A stretch of DNA of 64,000 nt from Tigriopus japonicus (Eukaryota > Arthropoda > Copepoda > Harpacticoida > Harpacticidae): positions 560,716-624,715 of the forward strand of contig JAAGOF010000243.1 in NCBI GenBank assembly GCA_010645155.1, read 5' to 3'. This document shows, piece after piece, positions 29,796 to 41,700 of this stretch. Positions within the stretch are counted from its first letter, which is position 1. Every line of letters begins with the position of its first letter. The position numbers and the translations under genes were made by a program. A model generated the notes under the pieces. That model worked only from the letters and a program-made list of their open reading frames with translations. It searched no databases and was not told where the DNA came from.

Positions 29796-30515
29796 TAGTG
29801 ATGTGACTTGGGCAAGTAATGAGTCATCACAAACACCCAAGAACAAGTTGTTGACAAGCATTACTTGGGCAATACACCCAATACACTTGGCAAGCTCAAG
29901 GAACATTGGAAGATGCAGTTGCCGGCAGTTGCTCTTAGAAGAGTTAAGATGCTTGCAGTGTGACTTAGAAGAAAAGAATGCCAAGTTGCATTTTCAATGA
30001 TCTTTTGACCTTGATAATTCAGCAATAAACAGTGGAAGTGAAACAAAAAATATTTTGATTTGGATAGCATTTGCAAAACCATGTTTTTTCTTTAGTTTCC
30101 GTTCTAAGCCACACATGAATACACTTTTCAGGTCAATCAAGAATGACATTTAACAGTCACACTTGGAAACAAGCTCGGTCACTCAGAGTTGCTAGAAAAA
30201 AATATAAGATGCCAAATCTTTTTTTTTTTTTTGAAATATTCTCAAAAGCTTTTGCATTTCTCGATGCAAAAGCTTTGAATTGTGTATTTTCATCTAAAAA
30301 TCCATCCTAACAAGGGCCTGGGCCCTATTTAGCTGAAACTTTCTGGTTAATTGAAATTCTGATGCCGAAGGTTTAGTCTTCATTCCTAGCAAATTTGGCA
30401 AACCTGTAAGGTGGGAAAAATACTTGTACAGGCACCCAAGTAGACCCAAGTTTCGGCAAGTCCAAGGTACTGTACCGGACCGCTTGCCCAAGCTCTTGTT
30501 TGCCTCCCATCACTA
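29796..30515. mobile_element. hAT-type non-autonomous element with exact 8-bp duplication
   Basis: Bounded by TAGTGATG at 29796 and CATCACTA ending 30515, with GTTTAAAT on both sides (29788-29795 and 30516-30523), an exact 8-bp target-site duplication. The subterminal regions share ACTTGGGCAAG and CTTGGGCAAGC in inverted orientation. The eight terminal bases equal those of the MITE in the VCP intron, so one transposase may have moved both. No transposase frame inside; 720 bp. Confidence 0.85.
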
Positions 30516-31406
30516 GTTTAAATGCCCTACCAAGCCCAGCTGTGTGTGCATGTTTGATCAGGGTGACCAAAATTCTAATCAAAAACCCACCTTAATGAGG
30601 TCAATGACACCATGTTTTGATGAGGTATTTTTTGATACGATTTGGGAACAATGAGAGCAATGGTTTATTAATATTAATTACAGTTAAAAACAGGAATCAC
30701 ATTGTTTATGCCTCCTAGATCTCATTTACGGCGTTCAAAATCGAATCCACAAAAATGAGCAAAAAGACTCTCTTGCGTTGATGTGTGAAAGTCGAAAAAA
30801 ATCAACCAAAAAAAATCTGTGTAAGCAACATGAAATGGGTTTTTATTTGCTTACATTTCCGCTCACTAAATGTAAAAGAAGTAAATGTCAGAAAGTTTGT
30901 TGCCTTCCTGAACCGTTCTCATGATCACCCTGAATGTCTCTCTTTTCCACAACGTCATTTTCAGTGTTACCAATTTTCTAATCATTTTGCACTTAATGCT
31001 TATTACCTCCTTTACGAGATTCTTGCTTTTTAATTAAAATTGGTTTCAGGAGTAACATACATACGAACATGGGTGACGCTTTTAATACGTTTTTCGTCCC
31101 TTTTGTCAGGAAATAAAAACTGAGAAATGACTAAAAAAACTAAGACATATATAAATTCAATGAGAATTGTACCATGACAAAATTACATTGAATCATTGAA
31201 AAGACGCATCACTTATTGTACTTTGAACCCATTATAACCTTATCCCGTCTCTTTGTAGCTCTTTTGAGCTAAAATTCCCTGGAATGACTGTTGTGTGTGT
31301 GTTCGATCTAAACAGAAACAAAGGGCTTCTTTTGTCGTTCCACTCTTCCTCATCTTGTTTCGCAAATTAAATTTGTTGGTTGGTTGTCGCTCTCGAATCC
31401 ACAAAA
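30516..31406. other. Upstream region of LEPROT
   Basis: Promoter side of the plus-strand LEPROT gene. AT-rich, with no feature that I can support. Confidence 0.4.
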
Positions 31407-33835
31407 ATGGCCGCGGGACTCAAGGGTAAGGGGAACAATCAGCACCCATCTACCAATCTGATAGACTTGGATTTTGCCTCCTTAGGGTATATATGCGTTG
31501 ACAATCTCAAACACAATAACCATTGTAAAACTGACCATGTAAACCACCCACTCTGCCAATTTGAACGTAAAAAAGGCCAAGTTAAATTTTTTAAGGGCTT
31601 CCTTAGAAGTATTTCACTCAAAAGTTTTCAGAACGGTCGATTTCTAGCTTCAAAATTAGCATTAAAGTTAATATTTTATTTTTTTTGGGTTTTTTTTTTG
31701 GGGGGGGGGCGGATTTTTTTAATACCGCTACAAGGAATGGAATTCCCTGTAAAGAGAGTTAATGATTAATATTGGTTATAAAATTAGCGTTTATATGAAA
31801 TTTGATCTACCAATGACTTGCTGTTGGCAGATCTATACAACCCTTGAATAGTGGGTTGGTCAGGAATAGTATTCAAAAATTTGTCCAATCCTGCCTTAAA
31901 TGCCGTTAGAGGATCAGCTCCTACATATTCACGACGAAGGCAAATAGGCAACAAATTGAACAATGAAGGAGCCCGATAAAGAAGAGAGGAGGACTTCATT
32001 GTTCGAATTAGCCTTGATTCCTTAGGATTTGGAGGTGCTCTCAGAACGCACGTAAAACCTCTACGATCGCTACAACTGATCTCAAAGCTTGGGTTAGGAC
32101 AGAGCCCATGAATGCTCTTGAAAACATACAGTATCAGATTCCTTTCATACCTTCTCTGAGTACTGTACAACCCTAACTTCTGGAGTCTCTCCCAATACGA
32201 GAGCTCTCTCATTCTTGTGATGTTCCCAGTAAAACATCTTTGGACCTGCTCGACCTTTTGCAAACCTGCTGAACTCATTGGAGCCCAAATGGGTGAGGCA
32301 TATTCAAGATGCGGCTGGACAATCGACTTGTACAGAGTTAGCATCGTAATACTATCTCTGGACTAGAAAGTGCAATAGATCCAGCCACATGTTTGAAATG
32401 CCTTCCCCACTTTCAACTGGATATGCTCATCAAACTTTAAAAGATAAATTGAATATTATGATGGCGCTTTGTTTCAAAAAGGTCGAAATAGTGGAAATTG
32501 GTTTAGGAGAGACCTAAAAGCAGCCCTTTTCACGTTTAATGTGAAATAAATTCACTCATTTGAGACGGAGGCAAGAAACCTTGTAAATGTAGAGGACTTC
32601 CTTGGGATTCTTTCCCTCTTTGTGAGGTTAGATTCCATAATTTTCCCTTAAATATGATGTCAACTATTCAGTAAGTTCATCATGAAGTGAAAAGTGTAGG
32701 CCAATTTTTTTCTATTGTATATTTTTTGTCTCTTTATTAAGTGAACGAAACACTCCCGCAAATAATTGATTCTTATGACATTGAACGATGCCTTGTACCG
32801 AAAAGTCCTCATGGACCATTTTCTATTCCAGCTTTGGTGGGCTTGGCCTTTTTGGGCTCAATTGGATTACTGTTTTTATTTTTGGCCTGTGCTCTCCCGT
32901 CCTACAAGTAAGTATCAATTCAAACCTGTGTTCGAAATAAATTTAGTTTCTTATGGCCAAAAATATGTTTTAAAAGCTTAAATATTTGCGTTGCTGATCT
33001 GTATCACATTCACTAAAACACTCTTTACCCATTTTTGTGATATCTAAAGCCCAAAATAATATGATTTGTTGTTGTTGTGGAGCGGAAATTCCAGACGTTT
33101 CAAGGAGTAGGATCAGCTGACACTACGGCGTGGAACGTTTAAAATTTTTAATCCACAACAAAAACATTTTAAAAAATCCGGGCCCTTGTGATAACTAGGG
33201 TTAGGAAAAAATGGTATTTTTTGGAGTCTAGCTTAGTTTGCAGACGTTTCAAGGTGCAGAGTCAGTTTATTGCTGACGCGAGCGAAGAAAGAGAACACGC
33301 TCTAGATTTTCTGCTCTACGGAAAGCAACCTTTTCTCTTAGCTCTAGGTATTACAATTGACTACAATCAAGCTTAAAGTTTTTCAATCATAAATGAAACC
33401 TCATGAATCTCGTCCCCCTTTTTTAGTAACTGGTGGCCCATGTTCACCATCATTTTCTACGTTCTGTCACCATTGCCGAGTTTGATCACCCGTCGCTTCA
33501 CCGACGATCTCTCGTCCACGTCGGCCTTGAAAGAGTTTTGCTACTTTCTCACCACGGGCATCGTTTTGTCAGCATTTGCTCTGCCCATCGTTTTGGCTCG
33601 AGCTCCCACGGGAGCTACCGGGGAAGAGACAGTGGTAAGACTATATTTCAAATATTCCCAAAAGTTTATCTGTTATTGACGTGGCTTTCTTTGCATTTTC
33701 TTTTAGATTGCCACGGGAGCTTGTTTTCTGGTTTTGGTGGGCAATCTGGTCATGTTCTTGACCATCTACGGCCTATTTATGATCTTTGATAACGAGGATG
33801 GGTTTGAATACTCGAATTGGGGCACTGGATTCTAA
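31407..33835 (+). CDS. LEPROT: Leptin receptor overlapping transcript-like protein (endospanin)
   Basis: Small four-TM protein of Golgi and endosomes; in vertebrates LEPROT/LEPROTL1 lower the surface level of leptin and growth hormone receptors, and the yeast relative Vps55 acts in endosome-to-vacuole traffic. Four exons: 31407-31425, 32832-32907, 33427-33634 and 33707-33835, all GT-AG and in phase, 143 aa (human 131). Exon 1 has only MAAGLK plus one base; with exon 2 it reads [20 protein letters not shown], matching the human start MAGVKALVALSFSGAIGL. Exon 3 has [20 protein letters not shown] and [20 protein letters not shown]; exon 4 has [21 protein letters not shown] and ends at 33835. The short exon 1 rests on splice phase and this similarity. 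Intron 1 (1.4 kb) carries an antisense LINE remnant. It lies tail to tail with PXK. Confidence 0.95.
31700..32444 (-). pseudogene. 5'-truncated CR1/L2-like LINE, reverse transcriptase C-terminus
   Basis: On the minus strand a frame reads [19 protein letters not shown], then [18 protein letters not shown] and [18 protein letters not shown], ending at a stop at 31784. This is the thumb and C-terminal region of a CR1/L2/Jockey-type reverse transcriptase. An in-frame TAG at 32363-32365 breaks it, and the fingers, palm and endonuclease are missing, typical of 5' truncation. Its 3' tail, read toward 31700, contains TTGTAGCGGTATTAAAAAAA and then a C-rich and A-rich end. It sits antisense in intron 1 of LEPROT and is inactive. 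The tail recurs in a SINE at 53441-53612. Confidence 0.85.
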
Positions 33836-34224
33836 GCATCCCTGGTTTCATGGCCATACCCTACTCCCTTCTTTACTTTATCCTTGTCAGAGATTTGTGG
33901 TAGTCGAACCAAACAATATCCCACTTCAGATGAAGTCAAAGATGAAGAATTTGCTTGATCTGCTTCTTTTGTTCTCCCGTTTCCATTCAGTTTCTTCCAG
34001 TTTTATGTTATAATATAGTGCGTAGTTGATTCATTCAATAAGGCAATGTAAGAGAGATTACTACATACAATAACTCAAGCCCAATTGTTCTGTCTTGCTG
34101 TGATAGTAATCATCAGAAAAGTTTGTATTTGTAACGGGATCACTCGGTCCAATCCCCTCATCAGTAAAAAAAGAACTTGATGTATCACATAATTATTCAG
34201 AATAAACTCGATCTGATCAACTAA
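33836..34224. other. Convergent spacer between LEPROT and PXK
   Basis: Only 389 bp between two stop codons, holding both 3' UTRs; the transcripts may overlap. AATAAA or AATAAACTC-type signals are visible, for example AATAAA near 34201 on the plus strand. No other feature. Confidence 0.5.
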
Positions 34225-37200
34225 TCAAAATTTTGGCACACTTCGATCATTGGTTTCAGCCTTTCTCAACGAGCCTTTTTGAAACGATGCGATCGAACCC
34301 AAAAGAGCCGACCGATTCGAGTTTTGGGCCTTTGGAGGAGAAACCTTCATTTCTTTGGAATCGATTTGAGGTGGCTTTGAAATTGGAGGTGGAGGAGGCG
34401 GTGCCCCCATAGGCGTGGATTTAACGTCATTTCTTTTCGTTGGTTGTGGCGGTGGAGGAGGTGAAGGTTTCATTTGGTTAACTTGTTGGGTAACCCGAGT
34501 TTCATTCTGGGAACTGGAAGTCTCTCTTAACAGTTGTCTCTTGCGTTTTTCAGTGTCAGAGTTGAGAACAGATTTGCGTCTCTGATCCCGTTGATAGGCT
34601 TTAAACTGAAGCATAGAAAAGGTTTTGGGTGAATTGAATGTCGAGAATTTACAAGGTTAGGCAGGTATACCAATTTGTGGTCAACAATGAGACGTTCTTC
34701 GACAGCTTGCTTCACTTTGGCAATTACTTCTTTGGTAGATTGGGAAAACTTGAGTGATGGTGTCGCAAAAGTTTTAGTACGAAACTCGTTGAACCAAGGA
34801 TGATGAAGAAGAGAGTCAAATGACGGATAATCAGATGCTTTGGTAGATTCCAAAGACAAAATAGACCAGAGGAGAGAGTCTATGAATGCATATTGAAGAT
34901 CAGAATTAGGTAAACAAACGTTTACAGTAGAATACTTACTCATTTCTTCAGAGTATTTCGAGAGCATCTCGCTCATTGTGGTTTGATTCAAAGGAAAACC
35001 TGTTGCAAGTTCGTAAAGAACTTGCCCAAAGCAGTAGACATCAAAATTGGCCAATGACTTAGAAGGTTGCTTCAGCTGAACGGCCCAAGGGCGATAAAAT
35101 CCGGGTAATCCCAAGAAGAAGTTCTCAAAACTGGCAATCTTTACACTTCCATTACCAAAATGAACATTCGTTGTCGTCAGATTGCCTGCAAGGTTTCAAA
35201 TCCCGTAAAGTAATCATGAGTAGGTTTCTTAGGGCTCCCAAAAATGTTCCGACCAAGACGAATGTAAGTCTCAAAACCTATCCCTAAAGTATCGGTTATT
35301 AAAAATAAAAGGATCTATTTACCATGCCCAAGACCTCTATCGCGAAGAAACATCAAACCATGTAGCATTTGCCAACTCATTAAGCACAAATCTGGCTCTG
35401 GAAAAGTGCGAACCTTCTGCGTTTTAGCATACTTCCGGATAAAGGACATCTTGGGTCGGGAACCATGCATGATGTCCCGGAGGGATCCCAAAGGGCTCAT
35501 ATATCGAACGAAAACACCTCCAGCATTGGACAAGGCACAAGCATGGACAGTGCTTAAGTAGGGATGCTGAAAATTTCTCAACAGAGGTTTCATGCCAAAA
35601 AAATAGTTTCTTTTGGAATGGATGAGTAATCGTCAAACTCGTCTGACTACACACTCATTTATTACCTCCATCTGTGATAAGGATCTTGAAATGCTCTGCA
35701 TGGTTTTTTCAGAAAGTTGGTTTGCCAAACGAAGTTGACTCCAAACCAAGAACCTTTCATCTTTGGACCCCGGAGTCGCTTTTACCTGTTAAAAACGATG
35801 CAAATTAGTTTGTAATATATTATAACGAAATTATCATATCCTTGAACCTGAAAGAAAATTTTTCGAGTTCGCCATCCCATGTTGTGAAGGATTTTCTCAA
35901 TTTGAATTGATTCATTGGCGCGGCAGAAGTTGGATACAGAATGCAAAGCCAGGTCTAAAATGGTCAAACAGCAACTATGGCGAAAATTTCTTTCATATTC
36001 ACAATTGATTACAGGCACCTTGGAAGTTATCTCGCCAAGAAACATCATCTAAAAAGCGTTTCAACGCCACAGAAGTCCTTAAGTAGGGATGAGCAAGAAC
36101 TTGGTCCAAGAAACCTTGCAATCCTGCTTGCCTCGACGCCAAAAAATCGTCGTCTAAAAAGTCAATAAAAAGCATGATTCACTCTTATATAATCACATCC
36201 AACTTACTCACTTAAATTTCCCGTGATTTTCTTGGCCGGAAATGGAAAATCCAAGCCAGAAGCTTCTTGGATGACCGCCTTCAAGTTTCTGAAATCTGAG
36301 TAACGTCTCCGCACGGTCCAAGAATTTAACTCTAGTTTTGCCAACGAAGACAAGTCAGCAAGCGAGTAATTTGCTGATGAAGGTAAGTGAGATGTCTGGA
36401 CGATATATTCCTAAAAAATGACAAAGAAATTGTAATTTTCGTGGATTTACATGCAAAGGTAAACCCTTTTTATTCGATCTGATTTATCATTTACAGGGTG
36501 TGTCAAAAGAAACGGAGCGCTTTTTCGTGTACGGGTCTTGATTTATCTCGTAAAGCTCCAAACAGTTGAGATGTGATGGATGTGATAAACCAAAAAATGC
36601 TCTAAAATACCTTAAAAGACATCAAAAATATGCTCTTGTCCATTTAGAATTTTCGCAACCCCGACTGTTATTAATGGACAAAAAATTGGCAATATTTTTA
36701 ATTTGAATTGTAAGTGATCAGTGACTAAATTAATTCAGACGATGAAATCAGCCAACAAATAATTTAGACTTTTCTTTTAAGCAATATCATGTCCCAAAAC
36801 ATAATGGTTTTAGCCTTTTATTGTAATTTAGTGTCTAAACTTAGGATTTTAAGCCACTCAATCGCATCTTTGCTTTGAATAAAATCAGCGGAAATTTATC
36901 TAAATTCATGGTAATTGCTAATAGCATTTATAGCATTAGCTACTAAGATCATGAGCCTACCATGAATACATAGTATGCAATAGACTGATTAATTGGTATT
37001 AAAGGCAAAGTGAAAACTTGATCTTGGTTGCCAGAAATTTGAGAATACGGCTCAAAGGTTGTAACTACAATTCAAACTATGATTTATCCTTCCTTCGAAC
37101 TACACGTGTATAATAAAATTTGGTCTATCTTGAATTGTTTTTGATTTATGTTTTCTTTACAAAGCCGTAGTTTAAATTAAGGGGAAGAAACCACGTCAAG

Positions 37201-37445
37201 AACACCAATTAAAAAATGAGAACTCAAAAGCTGAAAGAAGGAAAAGTTCACAATGTAACTTATGGATCTGTTCCCTTATATTTCCCAGTTTCTCACAAAG
37301 TTTTCTACAATACATGATAATAATCAAAACTAAAGAAACTTACGACAAAGCCGCCTTCTTCGTTGGTGTCATTTGCAATAATTTTGGATTGGAACAATAA
37401 TGCTTCGTCGGGTCCAAGGCGAATTTTCACACGTTCCAGAGGCAT
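34225..37445 (-). CDS. PXK: PX domain-containing protein kinase-like protein
   Basis: Endosomal PX-domain pseudokinase (human PXK/MONaKA) acting in receptor traffic and Na,K-ATPase modulation. Nine exons: 37344-37445, 36212-36410, 36019-36153, 35848-35954, 35666-35785, 35323-35566, 34940-35185, 34671-34879 and 34225-34605, all GT-AG and in phase. The product is 580 aa (human 578). PX domain: EYIVQTSH, WTVRRRYSDFRNLK and FPAKKITGNLNDDFLASRQ. Kinase-like domain: MGWRTRKIFF, then LGHGNLTTTNVHFG in place of an HRD loop and IASFENFFLGLPGFYRP in place of DFG, so catalytic residues are missing as in other PXKs. The tail is proline-rich, then WH2-like: RSALLGSIASFQKGSLRK. A 60-nt segment at 34880-34939 is taken as an intron but is in frame. 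The ATG at 37445 gives the family length; an in-frame extension upstream to 37736 exists and is left out. A weak donor (GTTCAAG) follows exon 4. Confidence 0.93.
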
Positions 37446-38752
37446 ATTTCTAATCTCTTCCAAATGCTTTCTATTGACATTAACTCCCCTCAGAGCAAGA
37501 GTAGATAAAGTAAACTGATTAACAATTGAAATTCGAAGGTGACAGAACAGATCAAATGCACTTACACAAATGCTGTTTGAAGCTAAGTTATCTCCCACTT
37601 CAAAGGTGGCTTTTCCGTCAAAATGAGAAAAATAGAAAGGAGAGGAAGGACAATTTAAACGTCTGCGACGACCTTCGAGAAAAAAGCCATGAGAAAACGC
37701 AATTGTTATTCGTTCATCACTATTGAGGCCACTCAAGATGTGCTTTTGATGTTAATCCATCGAAGGAAACAATTCTCTAAACGAGAATTACCTGAGTTTT
37801 GGGTCAAGTGGAAATTTCTTATTTCCAAAATGATCCCTAAACCAGGGAGACCTAAAGCTCAGGAGTGGACATAAGCAAAGCTGGGTCACTTTTTCATTCA
37901 ATTGTTATTTTTCGGGGGAAGACTTAATAGCAAAAGCTAAAATTTTGTTGCTCTTTTAAACTATCAGGGTACATTTTCTTTTTTCTTTGCAATCAATATT
38001 CTAGATTTTTCCCACAGAAGTTACAACTTTCTGGAAATTTGACTAACATAAAAATTACTTCATCCACTAAAAAGTGGTCTAGCTTCGCCTTAGCTTTTAT
38101 TGTGTATCAACAATCAGCAATCCATCGCATGGATATCATCCAGTAGAAGACACAGCAGTATCCTTGCCTAAACATGATGTTCTAATAGGCCTTAAATTCA
38201 TTGCATAATAGACTCTAATCTTAATTGTTCTTGTCTCTTGAGCAATGAATTGACCAAATGGCAATGATGAGAGCACAAAATCTATCTAGTAATTATTTGG
38301 ATTAACATTTTTGTGATGAAATGACAAGAAAGTCCAAGATTAAAACACTAAAGTTGTAGGGAAAAAGAAACAGATTAAAAATTTCAAATATATCAACTGC
38401 AGTTTTAACATCTTAAACTTAACCACTCTTCCATTTGTCTATCCAAAAACGTTATTGTTGCCTCTTAGCCTCACCACTTTTTTTATTACTCCATGTCATT
38501 CTTTACCCTGAAGTTGATCAGTTGGAACTAAAAATAAAGAATAAGTATTTCATTTCTGCCTTCTTTTCTATTCTTTCCAAGAGAGCGCCACATTCGCTTT
38601 TCCTCATGGCTTTATACCTGTGAATCCTAATTCACCTGGACTTCAACCATCAACCTATCCATCTATCCATTGGTTCTGAGTGTTCTCCCAATGCACCTGC
38701 TACTTTGTTATTGTCGGCTTTAACATGACATTTCACTAAGCAAGGATCTACA
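37446..38752. promoter_or_regulatory. Divergent promoter region of PXK and WDPCP
   Basis: The two start codons face away from each other 1.3 kb apart, so this interval should drive both genes. A short coding-like frame at 37557-37736 (-) ends at a possible donor and could be an alternative first exon or 5' UTR of PXK. No core promoter motif is clear enough to place. Confidence 0.45.
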
Positions 38753-41700
38753 ATGAAAATGGGTGGAGTGCTTCCGCCTAGTTCTGCGGCATCTCTTCTC
38801 GTACAAATTCGATTTTGGTCTGCCCGTGATGAGCTCCTAATTGATCCACGAGACACCCAAGTTTTGCGCTATTATGATAAATCCGAGATCAAAACCATTA
38901 TGGACGATCCAGAGACCAAAGATAAAATGGCTTACGCGAGTGATAGAGGAAACAACCTCTTGTTGGATAACAAACGACCCCATAAATTACGACAGGCGTT
39001 TCGAGACTTGGAACTGGTTCTTTCCGAGCAAAAAATCGTGTTTTCTGGGTGGAACTCGGCGAGTTTGTTCCATTTAATGCTACACACTGGCCTTATGATA
39101 CATATTCATCTCAGCAAATTGGGTGATGTGGAAAGAATAGGTTTCGACAAAGTAAAGTTTTAAATAACGGCAAGTCTTAGGTTGAGGTTTTGTTGAAAGT
39201 TTGTTTCATTCCAGGCATTTGTGGGCAAACTTCATGAAAATATTACTGATGTCGTCTTTGGCAAGGGCTTCCTTATAATCACTTACTTGGATTCCCGATT
39301 GACTTTGGTCCAATTTGCGAGGAAAAGGGATAACTCTGAATTCGAATCTTTCCAACACATGGAACCGAAAATCAATCACATGGAATGTTTGGGACCTCTC
39401 GGTAGAAGGTTTGTTCAAAATCAGACATCTAAAACCCGTCATTTGTTACATTCAATGAAACATTACTATTTCTTTAAAGGCTACAAAGGCATCTCGTTCT
39501 ATCTTCAAATGAGCAGTATTTGTTAGTTTGGTGGCCTAGTTCTGAGCAAGAGGTCTTCCCATGGGCACCACACCTAAATGAGGAAGATCGAGCTAATGTT
39601 ATGGTTTTTGACATGAAGAAGCCTCTAGAGCCCAAATTGATGGGTTGCATTCGAACTCACAGTGATCCTCTAGATATAAGGTAAGGCTAACACGGTCATT
39701 TGAAACTGCATAACTTGATCAAAGATATCCAATTGGTGTTTTAAGAGACCATTTCATCCCTTGTGCCAAAAGAAAAAAAAATACAAAAATGTCTTCCAGG
39801 TTCTTCAATTTGGATCCATCGTCCAACCAATCAAGTTGTGTTATTCACTACTTAGGACAAGAGACATCTCGCCAGAACGAAATCCACCTTGAGAACACGT
39901 TTCTTCATCCTGTTGAGGGAGATCGTTTATTGAAACGAAGGAATCCTCAGCGCATTTCCATGACCTCTAATGTTAATTGTCACGCATTTGTCGGCAATCT
40001 TGTTTTGTTAGGTTGCACAGACGGTAAGACAAAGCACGGACTTTTAGATTTTTTCTGAATAGAGAACAATCGGCCTTGAAGTTTTTACAATATCCACGCT
40101 TAGGCTCTATGTTTGTAATGTTTTATTTTGATAAAGTTTACCCATTTTATACCTTATATATACTTATATATTATTATGTTTTATATATATTTTTTAAAAT
40201 AATATCTTTAAGATCTTTTTACGTTCGACACTTAGAGTAATTGGACGAGCTTTTGCATCAAAAGTGGAACAGAAAAACATGCTTAATATGCCTAATTTTA
40301 CTGTGTGGCCCTCAGGGTGGATTGTTTCCAGTCCAGAAAGTTTTAGATATCTGTGCACAAAGTTAATGGCAACTAAAAAACTTGAAGAGTTTACACTTTC
40401 ATTTGATTGCAGGTACACTTTTGGTGTTCGATTGTATTCATCACAAATTGGATTGTCAAACCAAATGCTCATTCATTCCATCGCTCATTCAGATTCATCC
40501 CGACAAGGCTATTTGCATGGTATCCAGTGACAAAGGAATGCTACAATGTTTTGACATCGCACTCAATCCAATAAGGTTGTTTCCTCATGGAACATTCTAT
40601 TTCCGGTCTTTTTGTACAAGGCCAATCTTAACACTTATGTGTACTTTGTTCCAGATTGAATGTGCATCAAGAAGATGAGGTAGGCTCACACGTGATCGAT
40701 TTGAGTCAACATTTCCGGGCACAAATGTCCCTGGTGGGGATGAAGTTTTGCCCCAAAATGGAACAGACCATCGGTCATTCTCAACGGCCTTGCTCAATGG
40801 CTGTCATGGCTCAAAACCATTTGATTCTTCAGTTTTTCGTAAGAACACGAAAAAGAATCCCAAAAAACATATTTCCTACTCTTATCAAAAACCTCTAATT
40901 TAGGGTGGACCACTTGTCCTGGTGAATATTTGTGGTGGAGTTCTCAACTCTGGAGCCTTGGGACCGTTTCAAATAGTGGCCCAATATCTTAAACATCAGC
41001 AATATAACCAAATACTGCTCTTCTTGAACCAGTTGGATTGGTTAGAAATGGGTCAAACTATTTTGACATGTATCAACACGACGTTTATCAAACTCTTGAG
41101 GGTGCCATTCTCAAGGGAAATCGAGACATTGCTAGAAATGTGTCTTGGTCTTTTCTACTCTCCAAACAAGCCCATTCCAGTTGAAGTGAGGCTCAAAATT
41201 GCATTCTGCAATGTTGCCAATCAATAACGTGGATTGATTGATTGTCTCTTTAGGTGATGGACGAGTACGCTGAGCAAATCCATGACTTGACGAGAAAGTT
41301 CTTTCATCATATGTTAAGACACAACCAATTAGCCAAATCGTTCCAATTGGCCGTGGACATCAATGACTACGACCTTTTCATGGATCTGTATCATTCAGCT
41401 TCCAAACTCAACCTCAAGGATCTAGCTGAAGCAGCCTTCGTGAAGGTAATAGTACATAAAATTATTAAGTGCATGTATTCTTGTTTGGATACGAGACCCC
41501 AACACGATTTCTTGGAATACAGGCTCGTCAAACGTTCTTTGACAACGTGGAACAACACACGGATTCCGAGAGTGACTCAGAACCTCTTCCGCCTCCCCCG
41601 CCTTTACCGGTAGGAGCGGGCCTCGAACCCCCGCTCAAGTCACGTCCCTATGCTCTCCCTTCACCCATGCAACTGTTCTCCTCTGTGACTACAGTGCACG

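Noticed and set aside
35555..36095. Shared CTTAAGTAGGGATG in two PXK exons, suggesting exon duplication
   Set aside because: The surrounding residues differ and align to separate parts of human PXK; both simply encode HPYL followed by Arg or Ser and Thr.
36488..36620. CAGGGTGTGTCAAAAGAAA in a PXK intron, resembling a mariner end
   Set aside because: No matching inverted end was found nearby, so a bounded element cannot be supported.
37446..37736. In-frame N-terminal extension of PXK
   Set aside because: The ATG at 37445 already gives 580 residues (human 578). The extension crosses a probable intron (GTAAGT after TGT) and matches no known part of the family.
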